From positions 1 through 64,000 of IMG/VR virus record IMGVR_UViG_3300044825_002608: a stretch of 64,000 nt of DNA; one strand, given 5' to 3'. Of this stretch, positions 40,361-49,018 are shown in pieces. The notes beneath the pieces were generated by a model that was not told the origin of the DNA, ran no database searches, and saw only the letters and a list, made by a program, of their open reading frames with translations. Source of the DNA: a virus. A program made the position numbers and the translations under genes. Position 1 is the stretch's first letter, and each line of letters starts with the position of its first letter.

Positions 40361-40664
40361 TTATGTTAGGGGGTGGTTTATTGGAAACTTTGAACCTTCG
40401 GTATTAAAAACATCAGATTTTGAAGTCGGTGTTTTAACACATAAAAAGGGAGAATACTGGGCACCACATTATCATAAAGAAAGTATCGAATATAATGTCC
40501 TGATAACTGGTAAAATGGTTGTTCAGGGAAATGAGTTAAATAGTGGTGATGTATTCGTATTTTCCAAGGGAGAGATTGCTGATCCAATTTTTCTTGAAGA
40601 TTGTACATTAGTTGTTGTAAAAGTACCTTCTATTCCATCTGATAAATTTGAGGTTGAAAAATGA
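40338..40664 (+). CDS. Cupin-domain protein
   Basis: 108 residues, one cupin. HYHKESIEYNVLITGKMVVQGNELNSGDVFVFSKGE gives the HxH...E metal-type motif 1 and the GD motif 2 spacing. Single-domain cupins in sugar clusters are isomerases/epimerases or sensors. Overlaps both neighbours (23 nt and 4 nt), so expression is tied to the nucleotidyltransferase and RuBisCO-like enzyme. Confidence 0.82.
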   Translation: MQITKITDYVRGWFIGNFEPSVLKTSDFEVGVLTHKKGEYWAPHYHKESIEYNVLITGKMVVQGNELNSGDVFVFSKGEIADPIFLEDCTLVVVKVPSIPSDKFEVEK

Positions 40665-41899
40665 AATTTTTTAGAGAATTAACTGAACAAGAAAAAAATC
40701 GCTGTGTAGTTGCAACATATTATATTGAATCTTATGAACAAATTGGTTCACTGAGAGATGCTGCTTGGAATCTCGCAATTGGACAAAGTGTAGGTAATCC
40801 AAAAGTTCGTAACCGCTGGGAAAGTGATGAACTTTTTGAACTGGCATCTTGCGTCATTTATGAAGATGAGCAGGAACTCTCCCAAAAATTTTCTGGAAAA
40901 GTTAAAATTGGTTTTCCTAAGGTTAATACTGATTGGGAAGGTGACGGTATTTCTCATCTTCTTTGTCAAGTAATGGGTGGGCAGTTAGACATTGATGTTT
41001 TTAAAGTTTGTCGTCTTCAGAAACTAGAATTTCCTGCAGATGTAGAATCATTTTTTCTTGGACCCAAGAATGGTATTGATGGTATCCGTCAGTTTGTTAA
41101 TCGCTATGACAAACCACTTTCGGGTGCAATTGTAAAACCAAAGACCGGTATTTCACCACAAACTCTTGCTGAAATGGTCAAGGAACTTCTTGATGGTGGT
41201 GTAGATTTTATTAAGGAAGATGAGATTCTTTCCAATCCTTCATTCTGCCGTCTAGAGGATCGTGTAGAGTTGATTTCCAATATTGTGAATAACTGTGGAA
41301 GAAATGTAATTTATACATTTTGCATTAATGGTGATCACCATACTATTCTTGATCGTGCTAAGTTTGTTGCAGATAATGGTGGTAATGGAATTCATATCAA
41401 CTTCTGGTCTGGTCTTGGAGTTTACAACTCCGTAAGAAAAATGAATCTTCCTTTGTTCATGCATTATCAAAAAAGTGGTGACAAGATTTTGACTGATAAG
41501 AGGCACGCATTTGGTATTGATTGGGATGTTCTATGCGATCTTGCTGGACTTTGTGGTGTGGATACTATTCATGCTGGAATGTGGGGTGGTTATCTGAGTG
41601 ATGACGAAGATGAACTACGTCAAACTATGGCAACACTTCACAAGAGAAATGTTCTCCCGGCACTGAGTTGTGGAATGCATCCAGGTATCGTGAATACTAC
41701 TGCAGAGAAATTTGGAACTGACTTCCTTGCAAATTGTGGTGGTGCAATTCATGGACATCCTGGTGGAACTCTATCTGGTGCGTTGGCGATGAGGCAGGCA
41801 ATTGATAAAACTCCTGGTCCAGAATTCCGTTCCGCTATCGATAAATGGGGTTATGAAACTGGTGGTGGATCTTTGCCTGAGTGGGTACTAGATTTTTGA
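40661..41899 (+). CDS. RuBisCO-like protein (form IV-type large-subunit homologue)
   Basis: 412 residues spanning the whole RuBisCO large-chain fold. Visible landmarks: N-terminal CVVATYYIE...AAWNLAIGQSVGNP; FFLGPKNGIDGIRQFVNRY; GAIVKPKTGIS (K159 and K161, the K175/K177 equivalents); GGVDFIKEDE (K185, D187, E188, equivalents of carbamylated K201, D203, E204); GVDTIHAGMWGGYL (H304, equivalent of H327); SCGMHPG; GGAIHGHPGG (phosphate-binding glycines). Loop-6 K334 is replaced by Y311, N123 falls on GGQ, and R295 is not evident, so carboxylation is unlikely. More likely it enolises or isomerises a sugar phosphate. No small subunit nearby. Coupled by ATGA to the cupin. Confidence 0.9.
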   Translation: MKFFRELTEQEKNRCVVATYYIESYEQIGSLRDAAWNLAIGQSVGNPKVRNRWESDELFELASCVIYEDEQELSQKFSGKVKIGFPKVNTDWEGDGISHLLCQVMGGQLDIDVFKVCRLQKLEFPADVESFFLGPKNGIDGIRQFVNRYDKPLSGAIVKPKTGISPQTLAEMVKELLDGGVDFIKEDEILSNPSFCRLEDRVELISNIVNNCGRNVIYTFCINGDHHTILDRAKFVADNGGNGIHINFWSGLGVYNSVRKMNLPLFMHYQKSGDKILTDKRHAFGIDWDVLCDLAGLCGVDTIHAGMWGGYLSDDEDELRQTMATLHKRNVLPALSCGMHPGIVNTTAEKFGTDFLANCGGAIHGHPGGTLSGALAMRQAIDKTPGPEFRSAIDKWGYETGGGSLPEWVLDF

Positions 41900-41900
41900 T

Positions 41901-42395
41901 ATGAAAATTATTTCTCATCGAGGCAATTTAACTGGCATTAATCCAATTAGAGAAAATAGTATCGATTATATTGAAGAGGCTATTGCTGAAGGATTTGATG
42001 TTGAAATTGATTTGAGAGTTGAGGATCATCAGTGTTATCTTGGTCACGACGATCCTCAATATTATGTGACCATGGAATGGCTGAGAAAATATAAAGATGT
42101 TCTTTGGATTCATTGTAAGAATCGTGAGGCACTTGAAAAAATATCTAGTTCTGTGGTAGAATTTAACTACTTTTGGCATGAGAGTGATCGATACACTTTA
42201 ACCAGCAAGGGAATTGGGTGGGTTTTAGTCGGACAACTACCATATTCAAAATCTGTGATTGTCTTGCCTGAAAATAGTGAATTGTTCTCTCAAAATCCAG
42301 AATACATACAAGAAGGATACGGTATTTGTACTGATAATCCAATTTTTTATAAAAAAATAGTAAAAGAGATTAAACCTTATGAAGTGGCAAACTGA
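41901..42395 (+). CDS. GDPD-like phosphodiesterase (short)
   Basis: 164 residues of a TIM-barrel glycerophosphodiester phosphodiesterase type: IISHRGNLTG (HRG), ENSIDYIEEAIAEGFDVEIDLRV (E-x-D metal ligands), YLGHDDPQYYV (second His), WIHCKN. It is shorter than normal GDPDs (about 250 aa). It starts 1 nt after the RuBisCO-like gene. May cleave or form a phosphodiester in a sugar-phosphate product. Confidence 0.82.
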   Translation: MKIISHRGNLTGINPIRENSIDYIEEAIAEGFDVEIDLRVEDHQCYLGHDDPQYYVTMEWLRKYKDVLWIHCKNREALEKISSSVVEFNYFWHESDRYTLTSKGIGWVLVGQLPYSKSVIVLPENSELFSQNPEYIQEGYGICTDNPIFYKKIVKEIKPYEVAN

Positions 42396-43020
42396 TCTTA
42401 TCAAAGATATTAGAAGCAATACCCCATATGATGATACCGAAGCAGGTATCAATCATTTTCTACATATCTGGCCTGGTATTGAAGAAGATCCTGGTGTTCT
42501 AAATCCTTTTGATGGTGTTGAGTGTAGTGAGTGTAACAAAGCAGCTTTGTTGGAGCAATTTTTAAAAGTTCGTGATAATTGTGAAGCAATTCTTGAAATT
42601 GGAATTGGTAGAAATGGTGAAAATTCTTTTGCTCACGTTTTCTTTAAAAATAAAAAAGAAGAAACTAAGTATGTAGGAATTGACATTGAAGACCGTAGTT
42701 GGCTGATTGATTGTGGTGAAAACATCTACACAATTCAAGGTAGTAGTTCAAACTATGAGGAAAATGTAGAAATCTTCAAAACTATGGGGATTGAAAAGTT
42801 TGATTTTATTTTTATTGATGGCGACCATAGTGTAAATCAAGTTCTTAGAGATTGGGAATATTCAAATCTTCTTAATGAAGGTGGTATTGTTGGATTCCAT
42901 GATACTAGTCATCATACTGGACCTTATCTATTCGTTAGAAATTTAAATAAGGATGTTTGGGATGTAATTGAAAATGCTTGCCCACAAGACTATGGAATTG
43001 GATTTGCTAGAAAAAAATAA
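42379..43020 (+). CDS. SAM-dependent methyltransferase
   Basis: 213 residues. AILEIGIGRNGENSFAHVFF (motif I), KYVGIDIEDRSW, FDFIFIDGDHSVNQVLRDWEYS and GGIVGFHDTSHHTGP resemble Methyltransf_24/CmcI-type O-methyltransferases often found in polysaccharide clusters. Overlaps the GDPD-like gene by 17 nt. Target unknown. Confidence 0.82.
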   Translation: MKWQTDLIKDIRSNTPYDDTEAGINHFLHIWPGIEEDPGVLNPFDGVECSECNKAALLEQFLKVRDNCEAILEIGIGRNGENSFAHVFFKNKKEETKYVGIDIEDRSWLIDCGENIYTIQGSSSNYEENVEIFKTMGIEKFDFIFIDGDHSVNQVLRDWEYSNLLNEGGIVGFHDTSHHTGPYLFVRNLNKDVWDVIENACPQDYGIGFARKK

Positions 43021-43023
43021 ATC

Positions 43024-44031
43024 ATGAATCACATTGAAAAACTAAAGTCAAAGTATAAAGTTATTGTTTGGGGATTTAAACCTAATTCCCAAGGAATTTA
43101 TAAAAATACTGTAGGATATGTTTGGAATGGATTTTATAGAGGTTTCAAATCATTAGGGTTTGAAACCTATTGGTTTTCTGATGATGATTATGATGAAACA
43201 ATAGATTATTCTAATTGTATCTTCATCGCTGAAGCCTGGGATAGTAATAAGATACCCATTAATGATACTTCTATTTACTATGTGCATTGTGCATACGATC
43301 CTGCCAAATATATTGGAAAGGTGAAGAAGTTCGTTGACATGCGTTATAATCAAAAATATATGCGTAATCCAAATTATATTTTTGATCGAAATAAAGATGA
43401 AGACGTTAAATTGGGACCATGTTGCTATTATCAACAGTCTACAAATAAAACCATTCATCTTAAGAATGGATATGTTGACTATGATATTGAAGACTTTGAT
43501 AAAATTTACACAAACTGGGCAACCGATTTACTTCCCGAAGAAATGAATGAAAATGACATTTATTTGGAAAGGGAAAATCTAATTGTATTTCTTGGGACAG
43601 TCTATTCTGATCAATACACAAATATTCCAGAATTACAGGAATTTGCACAGGTTTGTGAAAAAAATAATGTCAATTTCTTAGTTAATCCTTACTCTTATGG
43701 ATCTGACCAAATTTCTGTCAGTGATTACATATCAAATTACAAAAGATCATTATTTGGATTGGATTTAAGGGGTAAGGATAATAGAGAAACTGGATATATC
43801 CCATGTAGGGTATTCAAAAATGCAAGTTATGGTCTTTTAAGTACAACGAATTCTGAAGAAGTTTATAAAGAAATGGAAGGTTATTGTGTTTATAATCCTT
43901 CCGTGACTCAATTATTTTATGATGCTATGCAAAAAAGAACAGATTTTGAATTCATTAAAGACTCTTTTTATTATGTAAAAGAAAATCATACTTATATCAA
44001 TAGATGTTCTGACCTACTGAAAATTTTATGA
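43024..44031 (+). CDS. Putative glycosyltransferase (GT-B-like)
   Basis: 335 residues: VIVWGFKPNSQGIYKNTVGYVWNGFYRGFKSLGFETYWF, CIFIAEAWDSNKIP, LIVFLGTVYSD, GLDLRGKDNRETGYIPCRVFKNASYG (donor-site-like). The C-terminal part resembles CgeB/GT-B C-domains in which a late His/Arg/Glu stretch contacts the sugar nucleotide. No family named with certainty. Coupled to the next gene by 4 nt. Confidence 0.65.
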   Translation: MNHIEKLKSKYKVIVWGFKPNSQGIYKNTVGYVWNGFYRGFKSLGFETYWFSDDDYDETIDYSNCIFIAEAWDSNKIPINDTSIYYVHCAYDPAKYIGKVKKFVDMRYNQKYMRNPNYIFDRNKDEDVKLGPCCYYQQSTNKTIHLKNGYVDYDIEDFDKIYTNWATDLLPEEMNENDIYLERENLIVFLGTVYSDQYTNIPELQEFAQVCEKNNVNFLVNPYSYGSDQISVSDYISNYKRSLFGLDLRGKDNRETGYIPCRVFKNASYGLLSTTNSEEVYKEMEGYCVYNPSVTQLFYDAMQKRTDFEFIKDSFYYVKENHTYINRCSDLLKIL

Positions 44032-44750
44032 AAGTAGCATTTTGTTTTTGTGGACAACCTAGAAATGTTGTTAAAACTCTTGATAACATTAAGGAATCGT
44101 GGGGAACTAATCAAGAATTAGATTTTTTCTTCCATACATGGAAACCTGACGGCACAACTCCTTATCGGATTGATACGCCGTCTGATTTTTATTTTAAGGG
44201 TATTGAGCAATACTTACTGAAAAAATTAAATCCAGTTATGTATGAAATTCAGGAGCAAATAATCTTCGAAAATCAATATGAAGATTCTCCTCACTGGCCT
44301 ACCCGTAGTGTTTTTATTCCAAATCCATCTCAAAATATTCAATCATTTTTTTACTCTTTAAAAAAATCTAATGATTTAAAGAGGCAATATGAAATCGAAA
44401 ACAATTTTCGTTACGATTGTGTAATTAGATGTAGATTTGATTATATCTTTACAAAGAAATACAATGTTAAAGATTTTGACTTAAATTATTTAAATGTAAA
44501 AAATGATTGTAAGCATACTGAATATGCAATTAATGATCATATTGCAGTATCAAATAGTGAAAATATAGATGCTTATTGTTCTGTATTTGATAATCTTGAA
44601 AAATATTATAATCAGGGTATTGAGTTCAATGCTGAAGTAATGCTAGGATATAATGCTATGATGCATGGATTAAAATATCACAAAACTCTTGGTGATGGTA
44701 AAGAGTCTTATGTATCAACTCAATTTGAAAGAGCGAAGGTTTTCTCATGA
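44028..44750 (+). CDS. Putative glycosyltransferase, paralogue family (copy 3)
   Basis: 240 residues. MKVAFCFCGQPRNVVKTLDNI; LDFFFHTWKPDG; SFFYSLKKSNDLKRQYEIE; YDCVIRCRFDYIFTKKYNV. Clearly the same family as 38842 and 38126. Overlaps the next gene by 4 nt. Confidence 0.74.
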   Translation: MKVAFCFCGQPRNVVKTLDNIKESWGTNQELDFFFHTWKPDGTTPYRIDTPSDFYFKGIEQYLLKKLNPVMYEIQEQIIFENQYEDSPHWPTRSVFIPNPSQNIQSFFYSLKKSNDLKRQYEIENNFRYDCVIRCRFDYIFTKKYNVKDFDLNYLNVKNDCKHTEYAINDHIAVSNSENIDAYCSVFDNLEKYYNQGIEFNAEVMLGYNAMMHGLKYHKTLGDGKESYVSTQFERAKVFS

Positions 44751-45706
44751 ATATTGCTTTTATTGGTCCTGGTGTAATGCCAATCCCACCAGATGGTTGG
44801 GGTGCAGTGGAAATGATGATTTGGGATTATGCTACAATTATGGGTGATCTTGGTCACACTGGTGCAATCATTAATACTCCAGATAGGAATGAAATTATTA
44901 ATGAATTGATGCAGGATAAATTTGATGTGGTTCACTTACATTATGATGTGTTCCATGACATAATCCCAATTATACTTGAAACTATAGATACAAAACTAAT
45001 CGTTTCTAGTCATTATCCATATATTAACAATCCTAGTATGTGGAATCGTGATAATTATCATCCAATAATGAATTCTTATGCGAGAAACGATAATTTTTAT
45101 ATCTTTGCATCTAGTCAAAATGACATCAATACATTTATAAACCATGGTGCAAAAGAAGAAAATTGTTGGATGAGTAGACTAGGAGTTCTTTCTAGTTCTT
45201 ACAAGTTTGATCAGAATCATACATATGAAAAAACTCTGTGCTTCTCTCAAATTTGTGACCGTAAGCGACAGTATTTAATTCAAGATTTTGATGATGTTGA
45301 TTTTGTTGGTCGTATAGAATATGGTAAATTTAATAATCGAAAAAATTATAAAGGAGAATATACTAGAGATACTTTAAATTCTGAAATTACAAAGTATGGT
45401 AATTTTACACTATTAAGTTCTATTGAAAATACAACTCCTCTTGCAGTAAAAGAAGCTCTAGTTTGTGGGTTGGGTGTAGTTGTTTCTGAAGCAGTTTCTT
45501 TAGAATTAGATTGCACTCAAAAATTTATTGATGTAATTCCTGAAAATAAGATCAATGATTTATCTTTTCTACATGATGTGATTAAATCTAATCGAGAGTA
45601 TTCTATTTCTCATAGAGAGGAAATAAAACAATATGGTGATAATGTTTTTGGATTGCAGAGTATCATTGAAAATGAATATATTCCAAAATTAGAATCTCTA
45701 CTATGA
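44747..45706 (+). CDS. GT4-like glycosyltransferase (copy 1 of a tandem pair)
   Basis: 319 residues, GT-B. IAFIGPGVMPIPPDGWGAVEMMIWDYATIM is the glycine-rich acceptor-domain start; DVVHLHYD; KLIVSSHYPYI; CFSQICDRKRQYL; ENTTPLAVKEALVCGLGVVVSEAVS holds the E(x7)E donor site. Tandem duplicate of the next gene (both share PPxGWGAVE). Confidence 0.82.
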   Translation: MNIAFIGPGVMPIPPDGWGAVEMMIWDYATIMGDLGHTGAIINTPDRNEIINELMQDKFDVVHLHYDVFHDIIPIILETIDTKLIVSSHYPYINNPSMWNRDNYHPIMNSYARNDNFYIFASSQNDINTFINHGAKEENCWMSRLGVLSSSYKFDQNHTYEKTLCFSQICDRKRQYLIQDFDDVDFVGRIEYGKFNNRKNYKGEYTRDTLNSEITKYGNFTLLSSIENTTPLAVKEALVCGLGVVVSEAVSLELDCTQKFIDVIPENKINDLSFLHDVIKSNREYSISHREEIKQYGDNVFGLQSIIENEYIPKLESLL

Positions 45707-46647
45707 AAATAAGTATTATTGGTCCAAATACTCCCATCCCTCCTATTGGATGGGGTGCTGTTGAGAGTTTGATATGGGATGTCAAACTAACATTAGATGA
45801 ATTGGGACACAATGTTCAGATCATCAACGTTGGAGATCCTTATAAGATCATTCAAATGATTAACGAGTATCGTCCAGATTTTGTTCACATCAATTATGAT
45901 GATTGGATTAGTATCTATCCATATGTTCAATATCCATGTGCGGTAACAACACACTTTGCATATATTGAACGACCAGAAATGATGGGCGATTATCGCCAAA
46001 GAATTTTCGATCAGTTTAAAAAAATTAAACCAAATGTATTTGGATTGTCTGAAGGGATTAATCACATCTACGAAAATCTTTCAAATATTCCTAAAAGCAA
46101 ACTTTATTTGAACCACAATGGTGTTGCCTTAAAAAATTTTAGAGTAACTTCAAATCCAAAGTATTCTGATAGATCAATCTATCTTGCAAAAATCGATTAC
46201 AGAAAACGGCAACATATGTTTCAAAAAATTGATTCTCTTTGGTATGCTGGGAATATTGCAGATTATAGATTTGACTCTAATAAAAATTATCTTGGTGAGT
46301 GGCAAAAAAATTATCTTTATGAAAACTTGACTGAGTATGGTAACTTAGTTCTATTGAGTGATGGTGAGGCACATCCTCTAGTTTGTATGGAAGCATTTGC
46401 TGCTGGACTGGGGGTAGTTATTAGTCAGTGGGCAGCGGCAAATTTAGATCTTAAAAAAGAGTTTATTACGGTTATACCTGAAGATAAAATAAATGATATT
46501 GAGTTCGTCGATGAATGTATTAAACGTAATAGGGAATATTCTATTCAAAATAGGAGTGAGATATTAGAATATGCAAAACAGTTTGATTGGAAAAATGTAA
46601 TCAGCAATTATTACATACCAAATATTAAAAAGGTTATTGAATTATGA
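45703..46647 (+). CDS. GT4-like glycosyltransferase (copy 2)
   Basis: 314 residues. ISIIGPNTPIPPIGWGAVESLIWDVKLTL, DFVHINYDDW, CAVTTHFAYIERPE, YLAKIDYRKRQHMFQ, GEAHPLVCMEAFAAGLGVVISQWAAANLD (donor site with two Glu). Overlaps neighbours by 4 nt on each side. Confidence 0.83.
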   Translation: MKISIIGPNTPIPPIGWGAVESLIWDVKLTLDELGHNVQIINVGDPYKIIQMINEYRPDFVHINYDDWISIYPYVQYPCAVTTHFAYIERPEMMGDYRQRIFDQFKKIKPNVFGLSEGINHIYENLSNIPKSKLYLNHNGVALKNFRVTSNPKYSDRSIYLAKIDYRKRQHMFQKIDSLWYAGNIADYRFDSNKNYLGEWQKNYLYENLTEYGNLVLLSDGEAHPLVCMEAFAAGLGVVISQWAAANLDLKKEFITVIPEDKINDIEFVDECIKRNREYSIQNRSEILEYAKQFDWKNVISNYYIPNIKKVIEL

Positions 46648-47435
46648 TAGGATTTAATTCTTTAGGAAAACTTGGAAGATTTGGAAATCAAATGTTTCAA
46701 TATGCTGCTCTCAAAGGAATCGCTAGTAATCGAGGATATGAAATTTGCATACCAATATCTGAGAGTAAAAATGAATGGACTGATCATCAACTTAACTGTG
46801 CATTTAAGATGTCAACTTTAAATCAGTTGAACTATCAATACATTGACTATGATCGTCCTACTGTAGTTGAAAGTGGATTTTCTTTTGATGAAAAATTATT
46901 TAATGAGTGTCCTGATTGGGTAACTATTCAAGGGTTTTTTCAAACAGAAAAATACTTTAAACATATTCGCAATCAACTCTTAATTGATTTTCAATTTCAT
47001 GATGATATTTTAGAACCTGCAAAAGAAGTTATTCTAAATTGGAAAAATCCAGTTGCTCTTCATATACGCAGAACGGATTACATTACAAATCCAAATCACA
47101 GTGTATTACCTATTGAGTATTACGAAAAATCTTTGAAAGAATTTGATGAAAATTGTGAAATAATTATATTCTCTGATGATCCTCAGTGGTGTGCAGAGCA
47201 AAAACTTTTTGAATCTGATAGATTTATGATTTCTGAAACAGATAATAACTACTTAGACATGTGCCTTATGTCTCTTTGCTCTGGGCATATTATTGCCAAT
47301 AGTTCTTTTAGTTGGTGGGGTGCGTGGTTGTCGAATAGTAAAAAAGTTATTGCCCCATCAAATTGGTTTGGTGAGTCTCATAATAAACACCTAGATACTA
47401 AAGATCTTATACCGGAAAATTGGATGGTGATTTGA
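46644..47435 (+). CDS. GT11 alpha-1,2-fucosyltransferase
   Basis: 263 residues with all GT11 hallmarks: LGRFGNQMFQYAALKGIA at the start, VALHIRRTDYITNP (HxRRxD), IIIFSDDPQWC and GHIIANSSFSWWGAWLS. Uses GDP-L-fucose, made by gmd and fcl of this same island, to add alpha-1,2-fucose to a galactose or similar acceptor on a surface glycan. Cytoplasmic; no membrane segment. Confidence 0.94.
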   Translation: MIGFNSLGKLGRFGNQMFQYAALKGIASNRGYEICIPISESKNEWTDHQLNCAFKMSTLNQLNYQYIDYDRPTVVESGFSFDEKLFNECPDWVTIQGFFQTEKYFKHIRNQLLIDFQFHDDILEPAKEVILNWKNPVALHIRRTDYITNPNHSVLPIEYYEKSLKEFDENCEIIIFSDDPQWCAEQKLFESDRFMISETDNNYLDMCLMSLCSGHIIANSSFSWWGAWLSNSKKVIAPSNWFGESHNKHLDTKDLIPENWMVI

Positions 47436-48151
47436 TGAAAGTTGCAATTGTATTCATTGGTACTTCAAAGTATTTAAATTTTCTTCCAAAATACTATGAC
47501 AATATCCATGAAAATTTTCTTCCCAATTCAGAAAAAACATTTTTAGTTTTTACCGATGGTGAGGGAGATTTTCCTGAAGATATTAAAGTCTACCCTCAGG
47601 AACATCTTGAGTGGCCTTATATTACATTAACTCGTTTTGAGATTATTAATAGGGCAAGGGAAGAAATTCTTAAAAATGATTGGTTAGTATTTTTGGATGC
47701 CGATACTCTTGTTGTAGATAAAGTATCTGAAGAAGAATTTTTTACAGACAAGCATTTATTTGGAGTTTGGCATCCTTGCCATTACTTACAAATGCCTCCG
47801 CATAATAAATTGCCTGGAGCATTTGAAACTAATTCAAAATCTTTATCTTATGTTGACGTTGAAAAGGAAATGCCATCCATTTACTATCAGGGATGTTTAT
47901 GGGGAGGAAAAGTTCCTTATGTGCTAGAAATGATTGATGAACTTCAAGATAGGGTAAATAAAGATCTTGATAATGATGTTGTTGCTATTTGGCATGATGA
48001 AAGTCATTTGAACAAATATTTTATAGAACATAACAACGATGTTCATACTTTAAATTCTGAATATGCTTATCCTGAAGTATTTTCTGAATATTGTAACTTT
48101 GAACCAAAAATTATTCACCTTGCAAAAGATAATTCTAAGTATCAAACTTAA
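47435..48151 (+). CDS. GT6 (ABO-family) glycosyltransferase
   Basis: 238 residues from ATG 47435 (1-nt overlap with the fucosyltransferase stop). Motifs: DWLVFLDADTLVVDK (DxD at 88-90), SIYYQGCLWGGKVPYV and IWHDESHLNKYF (186-196), whose WHDESHLNKY core is the same as in human ABO transferases. GT6 enzymes add alpha-1,3-Gal or GalNAc, often to alpha-1,2-fucosylated galactose, matching the adjacent GT11. A bacterial-type short form without a stem or membrane anchor. Confidence 0.92.
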   Translation: MKVAIVFIGTSKYLNFLPKYYDNIHENFLPNSEKTFLVFTDGEGDFPEDIKVYPQEHLEWPYITLTRFEIINRAREEILKNDWLVFLDADTLVVDKVSEEEFFTDKHLFGVWHPCHYLQMPPHNKLPGAFETNSKSLSYVDVEKEMPSIYYQGCLWGGKVPYVLEMIDELQDRVNKDLDNDVVAIWHDESHLNKYFIEHNNDVHTLNSEYAYPEVFSEYCNFEPKIIHLAKDNSKYQT

Positions 48152-48154
48152 AAA

Positions 48155-48949
48155 ATGGACAAAAATAAATCTGCATATAAACTAAAAAACATTGCTCCAA
48201 TTTATTATCTTAATCTTGATGGGCAACCTGAGAGAATGGAGTACATGGAGGAGCAATTTAAATATTGGGAAATAGAAAATTACACTCGCATTTCTGCTTA
48301 TGATGGACGTGAAGATGATCTAAGCGATATTGTCAAGGGACGTTATCCAGAAAATATGACTTCTGGAGAAATTGGATGTACAACTTCTCATCTAAAAGCA
48401 ATTAAACACTGGTATGAAACTAGTGACTCTCCCTATGCAATTTTCATGGAAGATGATGTGGACTTGCAACTTGTTAAATTTTGGAATTTTACATGGAAGG
48501 ATTTTGCATCTAAATTGCCTTATGATTGGGATGTTATTCAACTTGCAATTATCTGCACAGGAAACCTACACGTAAAACTTCACAAAAGGTTTGTAAATGA
48601 TTTTTCTACCGCTGCATACATGATTACGCGACATCATGCAGAAAAACTCATAAAATTTCATATTCGTGATGATAAGTACAAATTAGATCAAGGTGTAAAA
48701 CCTAGAGCAGTTGCAGATGATCTAATTTATAACTCTGGTAATACGTATTCAATACCTCTATTTCTGTATCGTATTGAACTTGGGTCATCAATTCATCCAG
48801 AACATATTGATGTTTTTCATCGAGGTAGTCATGATGGACTGCTTCAATTTTGGGAAAAGCAGGGGTATGAAATGAATATTGATGATCTGATGGACTATGA
48901 TCCATATTTGGGAAGAATCACGGAGTCTTCCCAACCGCACGGTCAGTGA
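48155..48949 (+). CDS. GT25-family glycosyltransferase (LPS type)
   Basis: 264 residues. IYYLNLDGQPERMEYMEEQFKYW, YTRISAYDGRED, SGEIGCTTSHLKAIKHW and YAIFMEDDVDLQL (the EDD metal motif) define GT25. GT25 enzymes attach galactose and related sugars to LPS. Last gene of the glycan island. Confidence 0.88.
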   Translation: MDKNKSAYKLKNIAPIYYLNLDGQPERMEYMEEQFKYWEIENYTRISAYDGREDDLSDIVKGRYPENMTSGEIGCTTSHLKAIKHWYETSDSPYAIFMEDDVDLQLVKFWNFTWKDFASKLPYDWDVIQLAIICTGNLHVKLHKRFVNDFSTAAYMITRHHAEKLIKFHIRDDKYKLDQGVKPRAVADDLIYNSGNTYSIPLFLYRIELGSSIHPEHIDVFHRGSHDGLLQFWEKQGYEMNIDDLMDYDPYLGRITESSQPHGQ

Positions 48950-48965
48950 ATCCTTACAAAATCGC

Positions 48966-48994
48966 TTGACAGCAACTCCTCTCTCATATATAAT
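48966..48994 (+). promoter_or_regulatory. Consensus sigma70 promoter of hli
   Basis: TTGACA (48966-48971), 17-bp spacer, TATAAT (48989-48994). Confidence 0.87.
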
Positions 48995-49018
48995 GTTGTT
49001 ACAATTCGTAATAAAAAA

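Noticed and set aside
40661-41899. True CO2-fixing RuBisCO
   Set aside because: The loop-6 lysine is Tyr311, N123 and R295 equivalents are missing, and no small subunit or phosphoribulokinase is nearby.
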